In this document: one piece after another, positions 8,451-15,576 of the stretch
Layout of the letters: each line of letters opens with the position of its first letter
Numbering within the stretch: position 1 is the stretch's first letter
DNA from: Faecalicatena fissicatena
GTDB lineage: Bacteria; Bacillota; Clostridia; Lachnospirales; Lachnospiraceae
Assembly (NCBI GenBank): GCA_001028025.1
Contig: LDAQ01000076.1
Coordinates: 1 to 48,827 of the forward strand
DNA: 48,827 bases
Direction of reading: 5' to 3'
Notes under the pieces: generated by a model
The model's input: the letters and a program-made list of their open reading frames with translations, nothing else
Databases searched by the model: none
Told to the model about the DNA's origin: nothing
Made by a program: the position numbers and the translations under genes

Positions 8451-8838
8451 ACATCCGCCGTTTCCGAAAGAAGTCCCTCCCGACAGGGAGTCTCTTTTAT
8501 CCAACCGATTGGATGCGTCCAGCTAAGTGAAAGACGGGCCTGGTTTCCGGGCAGGGGAGAGGTATGCCATTTCAAAGTCCATAGAGCGCGCTTAGAATCC
8601 GTTAGAGAAAAAACTGGGAACATGGAGGGCAGAATTTGCCTTACCAGGCAAATTCTGTTGCCGCCGGCGGCGCGAATGCATCGGCATTCGGGCCAACTGC
8701 GGCAAGCACCCTCCATGTTCCCTGTTTTTTCTCTTACGGATTCTTAGCAAGCGGACAGGATCTTGAAATGGCATACCTCTCCCCTGCCCGGAAACCAGGC
8801 CCGTCTTTCACTTAGCGCCCCCTAATTTGAAAAAAAGA
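8451..8838 (+). repeat. Complex multi-stem element, family 1, copy A
   Basis: Seen in order: a small hairpin around 8484-8503; a 54-bp perfect outer stem (8522-8575 with 8763-8816); an asymmetric internal loop containing AGAGCGCGC on the left and AGCAAGCG on the right; a 36-bp stem with two mismatches (8594-8629 with 8709-8744); a 12-bp hairpin (8630-8641 with 8646-8657); and a core hairpin (8658-8706) with TTGCCGC/GCGGCAA closing and CGAATGC-ATCG-GCATTCG inside. The core is identical in the copy at 29321-29690, while the stems differ but still pair. Open frames across it are by-products of the palindrome. Confidence 0.85.
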
Positions 8839-8867
8839 TTGTATTCTTCCCTTTAATTCGCTAAAAT
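8839..8867 (+). promoter_or_regulatory. Promoter of nhaC
   Basis: TTGTAT-N17-TAAAAT, starting where the similarity between the two complex elements ends. It implies a leader of about 170 nt before nhaC. Confidence 0.6.
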
Positions 8868-8874
8868 AAGTGTA

Positions 8875-9043
8875 GTGTCGGCAAAAGCAGACGCGTCCAT
8901 ATCTGTATTTTACCGCTGCACCTGTCAGGTGCATCTGTCATACGTTCCCCGGGGATGTATGCCGGAATTCATGACCTGCGGGCGGGGATGCAGCAAGGCT
9001 GCAGTATAAGGTACAGGAATAAAAATGAGAGTGAGGTTGATTT
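8875..9043 (+). promoter_or_regulatory. Structured 5' leader of nhaC
   Basis: Three hairpins are visible: TGCACCT/AGGTGCA (8917-8933), CATAC..CCCC/GGGG..GTATG (8939-8961) and TGCAGC/GCTGCA (8989-9003). At 8896-8913 it carries the reverse complement of an 18-nt sequence in the rbsK leader. I could not match it to a known riboswitch or T-box. Confidence 0.4.
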
Positions 9044-10576
9044 ATGGACGGTTCAATGTTTATCGGAACATGGTGGTCTTTGGTGCCACCGCTTTTAGCC
9101 ATTATTCTGGCTTTAGTAACAAAAGAGGTATACAGTTCTTTATTTATCGGTGTTGCGGTGGGAGCTTTACTGTATACCGGGTTTCAGCCGTGGGATTCTT
9201 TTGTTGCATTTTTTGAAATCATGAAGAACAGTATGAATCTGAATATCTTAATATTTGATGTACTGCTTGGTATGATTATCGTATTAATGGCGAAATCAGG
9301 AGGGTCTTCCGCTTATGGAAACTGGGCGGGCAGTAAGATTAAGACGAAGAAGAGTGCGCTTCTTGCTACAACGGGCCTGGGACTTCTGATTTTCGTGGAT
9401 GATTATTTTAACTGTCTGACCGTAGGGTCTGTTATGAGACCGGTAACGGACAGGTACAAAGTTTCCAGGGCGAAGCTGGCTTATATTATTGATGCCACGG
9501 CGGCTCCGGTTTGCATTATCGCGCCGATTTCCAGCTGGGCGGCTGCAGTAAACTCTTATGTCCCAGATGATGCGGGCATTACAGGGTTCCAGCTGTTTTT
9601 AAGAACAATACCATACAACTTATATGCGCTGCTGACGATCGCTATGGTGTTCTATATCATCATTTCTGGTTTTGATTTCGGACTGATGAAGAAGCATGAG
9701 GCAAATGCGGCGAAAGGGGATCTGTTTACCACGGGAGCGGAAGAATTCGAACAGATCAAGGAGGAGACTTCCTCTGCAAAAGGCAGGGTGATCGATCTGG
9801 TACTTCCTGTGGCAGTGCTGATTGTTTCCGCCATCGGGGCCATGATATTTACCGGATTCCAGGGCGGCGCAACAGGTGTAATTGATGCATTTGCGGGATG
9901 CGATGCGGAGACAAGCCTTATCTTTGCTACAATGTTGACCATATTATTTATGCTGGTTTTGTATCTGCCAAGAAAAGTTATTTCATTCAAAGGATTTATG
10001 GATAGTTTTGTAGATGGCTTCAAGCTTATGATTCCGGCTGTTGCTATTCTGATATTTGCATGGTCCCTGAAAGGAATGGGCGATGCACTTGGCATAGACG
10101 TTTTTGTCGGTAATCTTGTGGGAACCAATGCATCCGCAAGTGTAGCAATTCCGGCGATTATGTTTGCAATTGCAATCTTCCTGGGATTTTCTACAGGAAC
10201 TTCATGGGGAACTTTTGCAATCCTTGTACCAATTGTTGTTGCAATGTTCTCTTCCTCTAATAACCTGGAAATGATGATCATTTCAGTATCCGCAGTTCTG
10301 GCGGGCGCAGTGTGCGGCGACCATGTATCTCCGATTTCGGATACGACAGTCATGTCCTCGGCCGGGGCGCAGAGCAATCATATCAATCACGTGTCAACTC
10401 AGATGCAGTATGCCATGATTGTGGCAATTGTGTGCGTGATTGGATATATTATAGCAGGATTCGTGAAGGTATGGTGGATTACACTGGGGCTGAGCCTGGC
10501 AATCCTGTTTATTGTGCTGACGGTGATGAAGAAGTATACACAGAGGTGTAGTGAAACGGTGATGGCAGATGATTAA
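9044..10576 (+). CDS. nhaC: NhaC-family Na+/H+ antiporter
   Basis: 510 residues with about 11-12 hydrophobic segments across the length. Family motifs include FVDDYFNCLTVGSVMRP in the middle and VCGDHVSPISDTTVMSSAGA near the C-terminus, typical of NhaC-type exchangers. It probably moves Na+ out in exchange for H+ or a metabolite across the cytoplasmic membrane; some relatives exchange organic acids or amino acids, so the exact substrate is open. The start follows GAGAGTGAGG. Its last 8 nt overlap the following peptidase gene, implying coupled translation. Confidence 0.9.
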   Translation: MDGSMFIGTWWSLVPPLLAIILALVTKEVYSSLFIGVAVGALLYTGFQPWDSFVAFFEIMKNSMNLNILIFDVLLGMIIVLMAKSGGSSAYGNWAGSKIKTKKSALLATTGLGLLIFVDDYFNCLTVGSVMRPVTDRYKVSRAKLAYIIDATAAPVCIIAPISSWAAAVNSYVPDDAGITGFQLFLRTIPYNLYALLTIAMVFYIIISGFDFGLMKKHEANAAKGDLFTTGAEEFEQIKEETSSAKGRVIDLVLPVAVLIVSAIGAMIFTGFQGGATGVIDAFAGCDAETSLIFATMLTILFMLVLYLPRKVISFKGFMDSFVDGFKLMIPAVAILIFAWSLKGMGDALGIDVFVGNLVGTNASASVAIPAIMFAIAIFLGFSTGTSWGTFAILVPIVVAMFSSSNNLEMMIISVSAVLAGAVCGDHVSPISDTTVMSSAGAQSNHINHVSTQMQYAMIVAIVCVIGYIIAGFVKVWWITLGLSLAILFIVLTVMKKYTQRCSETVMADD

Positions 10577-11174
10577 ACTTGACGTACCATACATAGACCA
10601 GAGTGTTAGATATCCAACGGGGTGTGAGAGCGTTTCAGCGGTTATGCTGCTCCAGTATCTGGGGTATTCCATCACGGTGGACGAGTTTATTGAAAAATAT
10701 CTGGAGCTTGGAAAACTGGAAGAACAGGACGGAGAGCTTTACGGGCCTAACCCGAATGAATGTTTCTGCGGAAGCCCTTATGATGAAAACTCTTTTGGCT
10801 GCTATGCCCCGGTAATCCGCAGGGCGCTGGAAAGAGCCGCGGGAGAGTCCTATGACGTTTATGATGAAACAGGCACTCCGATTGAGAAACTGCTGGAAAA
10901 GTATATAGACCAGGGAATGCCGGTGGTCTTTTGGGCATGTATCAACATGCGGGAACCGATTACCGGTCCCTGCTGGAAGCTCCGGGACTGCGGCAGTGAT
11001 TTTACATGGATATCCAACGAGCACTGTATGCTGCTTGTGGGTTATGATGAGGAGGGATATTATTTCAATGATCCCTATGAAAATAACGGCGTGATCCGTT
11101 ATGCAAAAGATGTAGTGGAACATCGCCATGCGGCCCAGCATTCTATGGCTGTGGGAATCCGGAAAAAGCAGTAA
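10569..11174 (+). CDS. C39-like (papain-fold) cysteine peptidase
   Basis: 201 residues without signal peptide. The sequence fits Peptidase_C39_2: VPYIDQSVRYPTGCES, with nucleophile C19 in the GCES context, and the His motif NEHCMLLVGYDEEGYYFNDP (H152), where the following Asp is a likely third catalytic residue. Such proteins are cytoplasmic or surface cysteine peptidases or amidases of mostly unknown substrate. It overlaps the antiporter gene by 8 nt, so the two are probably expressed together; no functional link is known to me. Confidence 0.8.
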   Translation: MIKLDVPYIDQSVRYPTGCESVSAVMLLQYLGYSITVDEFIEKYLELGKLEEQDGELYGPNPNECFCGSPYDENSFGCYAPVIRRALERAAGESYDVYDETGTPIEKLLEKYIDQGMPVVFWACINMREPITGPCWKLRDCGSDFTWISNEHCMLLVGYDEEGYYFNDPYENNGVIRYAKDVVEHRHAAQHSMAVGIRKKQ

Positions 11175-11206
11175 TCCGAGTGCCCGGTAAAAAATAAAAA
11201 AACGAA

Positions 11207-11320
11207 AAAAGCACACAGAGCAGATATGGTTCACTTCCTGACAGCGTAACAGTCTATACGATTAAAACTGTCAGTCTGGAGGAGATCTTAACCAAAACTG
11301 TACTGTGTGCTTTTATTTTC
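11207..11320. terminator. Large nested bidirectional terminator
   Basis: A perfect 12-bp stem (AAAAGCACACAG at 11207-11218 with 11303-11314) closes an 84-nt interior containing a further GGTT/AACC pair and a CTGACAG/CTGTCAG stem (11238-11244 with 11268-11274). The + side ends in TTTTATTTTC. The minus side reads into a long T-rich stretch (11188-11210). It separates the + strand peptidase from minus-strand asnA. The large branched interior is unusual for a simple terminator. Confidence 0.6.
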
Positions 11321-11416
11321 AGCCGGCCCAGTATTTAGCGCGGCCTTAGTATATAGAGTGAACTGAGTACAGAGTACTACGGCCTGTCAAGATAGGACCG
11401 GATTGCACTACCGATT

Positions 11417-12427
11417 TTAAAGCATCTGTATTCCGTTCTCCAGAGCCAGACTCAGCATATCCTCAGGCCAGATAGAAGACTGTACCTCACCAATATGTGC
11501 TTTGCGGAGATAGTACATACAGATTCTGGACTGACCGATTCCGCCGCCTACGGTATAGGGAAGCTCTCCGGCAAGCAGAGCCTTCTGGAAGGAGAGTTCT
11601 GCCCTTTCTTCACAGCCTGCAAGTTTCAGCTGCCTCTTCAAAGCATCCTCATCGACGCGGATTCCCATGGAAGAAAGCTCCAGGGCGATATCCAGTACCG
11701 GATAATAGACAATGATATCACCGTTCAGCTCCCAATCGTCATAATCCGGGGCGCGTCCGTCATGCTTTTCACCGGAAGCCAGAGTCTTGCCAATCTGGGA
11801 AATGAATACGGCCCCTTTTGCTTTCGCAATGCGGTGTTCTCTTTCCTTCGGTGTTTTACCCGGAAACATCTCTTCCAGCTCCTGGGCTGTAATGAAGAAG
11901 ATATCATCGGGCAACAGGGGTTCTATGTAATTATAGCGTCTGGAGATGAAATCTTCCGTCTCTTTCAGAGCGCCGTAAACCTTGCGAACCGTATATTCCA
12001 GTGTCTCTGTATTGCGTTCTTCTTTGGAAATGATCTTTTCCCAGTCCCACTGGTCCACATAGAGCGAATGAATATTATCTGTGTCCTCATCCCTGCGGAT
12101 CGCGCTCATATCGGTGTAGAGGCCCTCTCCGGAATGAAAATCATAATGCTTCAGCGCATATCTCTTCCATTTTGCAAGAGAGTGTACGATCTCGGCAGGC
12201 GCATCTTCCTGTTCCCTGATTCCAAAGGAAACCGGGCGTTCCACGCCGTTCAGGTTATCGTTCAGTCCCGATTCCGGACGGACAAAAAGTGGTGCGGATA
12301 CACGGGTCAGATGCAGCGACTTTGCCAGTGAACGCTCAAAATGGTCTTTGATTTCCTTGATAGCGACCTCTGTTTCCCGTATTGTAAGGGGAGAACGGTA
12401 CCCCTGAGGAATTGTCAATTGTTCCAT
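11417..12427 (-). CDS. asnA: Aspartate-ammonia ligase (asparagine synthetase A)
   Basis: 336 residues, the usual AsnA length. It makes asparagine from aspartate, ammonia and ATP via aspartyl-AMP, with a class-II aminoacyl-tRNA-synthetase-like fold. Motifs seen: APLFVRPESGLNDNLNGVERPV, HSLAKWKRYAL, YTDMSAIRRDED, HSLYVDQWDWE and a C-terminal GGGIGQSRICM. The start ATG follows AAAGGAG on the minus strand. It is monocistronic with its own promoter (TTGTAG-N17-TTTAAT). I looked for an Asn T-box in its short leader and saw none. Confidence 0.97.
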   Translation of the reverse strand: MEQLTIPQGYRSPLTIRETEVAIKEIKDHFERSLAKSLHLTRVSAPLFVRPESGLNDNLNGVERPVSFGIREQEDAPAEIVHSLAKWKRYALKHYDFHSGEGLYTDMSAIRRDEDTDNIHSLYVDQWDWEKIISKEERNTETLEYTVRKVYGALKETEDFISRRYNYIEPLLPDDIFFITAQELEEMFPGKTPKEREHRIAKAKGAVFISQIGKTLASGEKHDGRAPDYDDWELNGDIIVYYPVLDIALELSSMGIRVDEDALKRQLKLAGCEERAELSFQKALLAGELPYTVGGGIGQSRICMYYLRKAHIGEVQSSIWPEDMLSLALENGIQML

Positions 12428-12466
12428 AGTATAAACTCCTTTATCATTTTCTATATCTGAATATAT

Positions 12467-12495
12467 ATTAAAAGTCCGATATTCCTATTCTACAA
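12467..12495 (-). promoter_or_regulatory. Promoter of asnA
   Basis: On the minus strand, TTGTAG (12495-12490), a 17-nt spacer and TTTAAT (12472-12467), ending 40 nt before the start codon. Confidence 0.5.
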
Positions 12496-12581
12496 TCTCA
12501 GAATAAAGAAGTCAATGAGGAGTGCCGAAAGATAAATTAACAGATAATTAAAAATATATAATTAAAATGTTAGAAATTATA

Positions 12582-12610
12582 TTGACAAAATAAAAGATGA
12601 ATGTTATTAT
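12582..12610 (+). promoter_or_regulatory. Strong promoter of a small orphan transcription unit
   Basis: TTGACA-N17-TATTAT, with an overlapping TATAAT at 12608. It lies in AT-rich sequence and the only plausible products before a terminator at 12949-12983 are very short ORFs. Confidence 0.65.
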
Positions 12611-12690
12611 AATAACAAGAAAAAAACTGATTGAACAATCATTTAAAAAGGAAAAGTAATCTTTTAATAAGAGAGGAAAATTCTTCGTAA

Positions 12691-12732
12691 ATGAAACTTC
12701 AAAAAGTTTTAGCCTATTGGATAAAACAGTGA
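12691..12732 (+). CDS. Very short ORF (13 residues) preceding a basic small protein
   Basis: MKLQKVLAYWIKQ ends at a TGA immediately followed by an ATG in the same frame. GAGAGG lies 15 nt upstream, so initiation is weak. It may be a leader peptide coupled to the next ORF, or the two may be one 61-codon gene broken by a nonsense change. Neither is proven. Confidence 0.3.
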   Translation: MKLQKVLAYWIKQ

Positions 12733-12876
12733 ATGATCGGAAAAGAAAGATGGAGAAATTATCATAATGACGAGAAAGTTATGAGAGAAGTAAAATCCAT
12801 CCGGAAAAGAAGATCAGAGAATCTTAATCCAATAAGGAAGTTTATGAACAGGAGGTACGGACCGCCAGCAAATTAA
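12733..12876 (+). CDS. Possible basic small protein (47 residues)
   Basis: It begins MIGKERWRNYHND and ends MNRRYGPPAN. It is very rich in Arg and Lys and has no membrane segment. Its ATG abuts the TGA of the 13-residue ORF in the same frame, with no ribosome site of its own, so coupled re-initiation would be needed. A strong promoter lies upstream and a hairpin terminator downstream, which supports a discrete transcript. It is not a family I recognise. The stretch could also be a non-coding RNA. Confidence 0.35.
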   Translation: MIGKERWRNYHNDEKVMREVKSIRKRRSENLNPIRKFMNRRYGPPAN

Positions 12877-12948
12877 ATTTTTAAAACCAAGCCCTATCAA
12901 AAGATAGAGAAAGAGGTAAAGAAAGAATGATAGAGATATCAGAATAGA

Positions 12949-12989
12949 GATGGGTGTTAATCATTGATAGATTAGCATCCATCTTTATA
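12949..12989 (+). terminator. Terminator of the small orphan unit
   Basis: GATGGGTGTTAATC pairs with GATTAGCATCCATC (12970-12983) as a 14-bp stem including G-T wobbles and a 7-nt loop, followed by TTTATAT. Confidence 0.55.
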
Positions 12990-13018
12990 TTGTATATTTT
13001 TAGGAATATTGTTAAAAT
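12990..13018 (+). promoter_or_regulatory. Promoter of WYL regulator gene
   Basis: TTGTAT-N17-TAAAAT, starting directly after the preceding hairpin and ending 48 nt before the start codon. Confidence 0.6.
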
Positions 13019-13066
13019 AGAATAGGTGCAGGTAAAAAAATATGGGATTAAACAGGGGAGAATATT

Positions 13067-14068
13067 ATGGCGAAATCTTGCAACCAGAAGGAGAAAATCC
13101 TGTATCTGATGAGGCTGTTTCTGGAGGAAACAGATGCAAAGCACCCGTTAACCAGAAGGCAGCTGGAGGAAAAGCTGGCAGACTATGGTATCCAGACAGA
13201 GAGAAAGAGTCTTTACAGCGACATGGAGACGCTAAAGCGGTTTGGAATGGATATCGCGTACAGAAAAGAGAGGCCGGAAGGTTACTATCTGGCGGGACAC
13301 GAATTTGAACTGGCAGAGCTGAAGCTTCTGGTGGATGCCGTCCAGTCGTCCAGATTTATTACTGAGAAGAAATCAAACAGCCTGATCCGCAAGATCGAAG
13401 GGCTGGCCAGCCGTCATGAGGCGAAGCAGCTTCAGCGGCAGGTTGTGGTGACCAACCGGATCAAGGCGATGAATGAAAGTATCTACTATAATATAGACAA
13501 ACTTCATGCGGCGATTGCATCGAACCAGCAGATTCTTTTCAGATATTTTGAGTGGACTATCGATAAGAATATCCGCCTGAAGAAGGGCGGGAGCCCATAT
13601 CAGGTAAGCCCCTGGGCGCTGACGTGGGATGATGAGAATTATTATCTCATTGGATTTGATATGGATGCGGGGATGCTGAAGCATTTCAGAGTGGACAAGA
13701 TGCTGGAGATCGAGCTTCTTGAGGAGCCCAGAGCTGGCAGGGAGGAGTTTAGCCGGTTTGATCTGGCACATTATGCGAAAAAAACATTTGGTATGTTTGG
13801 TGGGGAGGAGGAGACCCTGCGTATCAGATTTCATAATAAATACATAGGTGTTGTCATTGACAGATTCGGGAAAGATATTTCTGTTAGGCCGGATGGTGAA
13901 CAGCATTTTATCGCCCGGGTGGCGGTGGCGGTAAGCGAGCCATTTTTCGGATGGCTGACTGGTCTGGGGAAGAATGTAAAAATTCTTTCACCTGCCCATG
14001 TGGCGGATGCATATCTGAACCTGCTTCGGGAGATAACAGAAAGTTATGACAACGGGGAACAAAAGTAA
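13067..14068 (+). CDS. WYL-domain transcriptional regulator
   Basis: 333 residues. An N-terminal winged HTH (about 1-75; LTRRQLEEKLADYGIQTERKS, then a SDMETLKRFGMDI helix) is followed by a WYL domain (about 145-230; VSPWALTWDDENYYLIGFD, with YYL for WYL) and a WCX-like C-terminal region. Such proteins bind DNA and are thought to sense nucleic-acid or nucleotide ligands. The start follows AGGGGAG. It precedes a membrane protein gene by 31 bp on the same strand. There is no defence cassette beside it, so a housekeeping role is as likely as a defence one. Confidence 0.88.
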   Translation: MAKSCNQKEKILYLMRLFLEETDAKHPLTRRQLEEKLADYGIQTERKSLYSDMETLKRFGMDIAYRKERPEGYYLAGHEFELAELKLLVDAVQSSRFITEKKSNSLIRKIEGLASRHEAKQLQRQVVVTNRIKAMNESIYYNIDKLHAAIASNQQILFRYFEWTIDKNIRLKKGGSPYQVSPWALTWDDENYYLIGFDMDAGMLKHFRVDKMLEIELLEEPRAGREEFSRFDLAHYAKKTFGMFGGEEETLRIRFHNKYIGVVIDRFGKDISVRPDGEQHFIARVAVAVSEPFFGWLTGLGKNVKILSPAHVADAYLNLLREITESYDNGEQK

Positions 14069-14099
14069 ATATTAACAAGGGATAAGGAGATTTATTAAG

Positions 14100-15062
14100 A
14101 TGGAAGTGAATTTGATTTTTCAGAAAATGCAGGTTGAGATCAATGCCGGTCTGACAGCATTGTCATCCAAAAGCAGTAACCTGTCACAGGAAGACATGAT
14201 CATGCTGGCAGTAATTGCAGCTGTTGGTCTGCTGTTCTGTTTCTTTGGATTGAAGATGGTGCGTTTCTGGGCTGCTTTTTTGGGCCTGGCAATTGGTGTG
14301 ACTGGCGGAAGTTATGTGGCATCCTACTTTAATGTTAGTGATAATATAGCATGGATTATCGGATTGGTGGCAGGTGTGATACTGGCTGTGCTGGGAGCCC
14401 GGTTTTATCTGGCAGGGGTTTTTCTGGTTGCCTGGTTTTTGGGCACCGTGGCCAGCGCTTATTTTATGCAGCCGGCAGACTGGATATACACGCTTGTATG
14501 TGTCGGAATCGGACTGGTAATCGGCCTGATTACGCTGAAGTTTGCGGAGCCGGTAACGATGGTGGTGACTTCATTGTTCGGAGGCTTTACAGCAGGGCAG
14601 GCAATCTATGGACTGATCCCGCTGGAGAATGAGATCGTGCGGATAGCAGCGATTGCAGTTCTCGTTATTCTGGGTGTGATCGTGCAGTTTTTACTGGAAT
14701 CCAAAAAGCGCAAAAGGCTTCATCTGAAAAAAGCAGAAGAGATCAGGAAAAAGCATTCTACTGCCAATGAGGTGGACAAGGCAAGGGCCATGATGGACAA
14801 TCTGGACAGTGTTGAGCCTGTGAATAAAAAAGAAGCCGGTGCCGGTACCGTGGCTTTAGCGAAAGCCGCTGACAGGGGAAAGGACACTCAAGCGAACAGC
14901 AGAGCAGAGGATGGCGAAAAAATTCTGGATGAGGAAGAGTTCCTGGAAGACGAAGAGTTCCTCGATGATGAGGAGTATTTAGACGAGGATGATGACGGGC
15001 TGGACGGGGAAGAAGATCTGGACGATGACATTACGATTCTGGATCTGGATGATGATAAATAA
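14100..15062 (+). CDS. DUF4203-like multi-pass membrane protein with acidic tail
   Basis: 320 residues. After a short hydrophilic start come about seven membrane segments (about 37-200) rich in Gly and Ala, resembling DUF4203/TMEM198-type proteins. A basic region (SKKRKRLHLKKAEEIRKK) marks the cytoplasmic side. The last ~50 residues are almost all acidic, with imperfect EEFLEDEEFLDDEEYLDED repeats. The tail could bind cations or basic partners; the function is unknown. It is probably co-transcribed with the WYL regulator (31-bp gap, GATAAGGAG site). Confidence 0.7.
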   Translation: MEVNLIFQKMQVEINAGLTALSSKSSNLSQEDMIMLAVIAAVGLLFCFFGLKMVRFWAAFLGLAIGVTGGSYVASYFNVSDNIAWIIGLVAGVILAVLGARFYLAGVFLVAWFLGTVASAYFMQPADWIYTLVCVGIGLVIGLITLKFAEPVTMVVTSLFGGFTAGQAIYGLIPLENEIVRIAAIAVLVILGVIVQFLLESKKRKRLHLKKAEEIRKKHSTANEVDKARAMMDNLDSVEPVNKKEAGAGTVALAKAADRGKDTQANSRAEDGEKILDEEEFLEDEEFLDDEEYLDEDDDGLDGEEDLDDDITILDLDDDK

Positions 15063-15085
15063 AAGAGGCGAATACTTTAAAGAAA

Positions 15086-15152
15086 CATAAAATAATAAAA
15101 CAAAATAAAACAAAATAAAAATAAAACAAATAAAACAAATAAAACAAAAAAG
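15086..15152 (+). repeat. A-rich tandem repeat (ATAAAACAA units)
   Basis: About seven imperfect copies of ATAAAACAA/ATAAAACAAA fill most of the gap behind the acidic-tail gene. Low-complexity sequence with no coding potential, prone to slippage. Confidence 0.8.
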
Positions 15153-15219
15153 TAAAGTCCGTTTTATGACACACCCTTTCTGATATGATGGTTTCATATG
15201 AGAGAGAGGTGTGTTTTTT

Positions 15220-15423
15220 ATGTCTGATAAAAAATCAATAATGAGCGGAGCAGTTATAGTATTTGGGACGGCTGTGCTGTTGATTCTAGCCGTGCTCTAC
15301 TGTTTTACAGAGGTTCAGGTTCCCGGATATGTGTATATTTTTGGCTGGACCGGCAGTATCCTGGCCGTAGTGGATATAGTTGGAAAAATAGAACGGCAGG
15401 AAAATGGAGAGATTAGTAATTAA
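15220..15423 (+). CDS. Small membrane protein
   Basis: 67 residues, two predicted membrane segments (about 10-30 and 35-53) and a charged C-terminus (KIERQENGEISN). I prefer ATG 15220 because GAGAGAGG lies about 10 nt before it; an in-frame GTG at 15211 abuts the ribosome site. Family not recognised. Confidence 0.6.
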   Translation: MSDKKSIMSGAVIVFGTAVLLILAVLYCFTEVQVPGYVYIFGWTGSILAVVDIVGKIERQENGEISN

Positions 15424-15509
15424 AAATAAAACAGTAAAATAAAACCCCCAAAAATCCAGGGAATGACCGGATTCTGGAAAATGTGGCAATTGAAATGAAC
15501 GTTAATTTA

Positions 15510-15538
15510 TTGCCAGCCCTCAGACAAAGTTGTATAAT
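15510..15538 (+). promoter_or_regulatory. Promoter of PHP gene
   Basis: TTGCCA-N17-TATAAT, ending 38 nt before the PHP start codon. Confidence 0.7.
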
Positions 15539-15576
15539 ACATATATGTATATAAACTAAAAAAAGGGGGCTTACTT

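Noticed and set aside
8370..8816. Long open frames on both strands across element A
   Set aside because: They arise because both arms of a palindrome stay open in mirrored frames. There is no ribosome site, no recognisable protein, and the frames read through conserved structural segments.
8451..8838. Retron or group II intron
   Set aside because: No reverse transcriptase in the window and no intron domain V signature; the fold differs from known msr/msd layouts.
12428..12580. T-box or riboswitch upstream of asnA
   Set aside because: The leader between the predicted promoter and the start codon is only about 30 nt and lacks T-box sequences.
12691..12876. TGA read as selenocysteine
   Set aside because: No SECIS-like hairpin is seen directly after the TGA, and the peptide resembles no selenoprotein. 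A stop with re-initiation or a nonsense change is simpler.
13067..14068. WYL regulator as marker of a defence island
   Set aside because: Neighbours are a membrane protein and a PHP protein; no nuclease, helicase, methylase or toxin genes accompany it.
15086..15152. CRISPR-like array
   Set aside because: Units are 8-10 nt, A-rich and without spacers: a simple tandem repeat.
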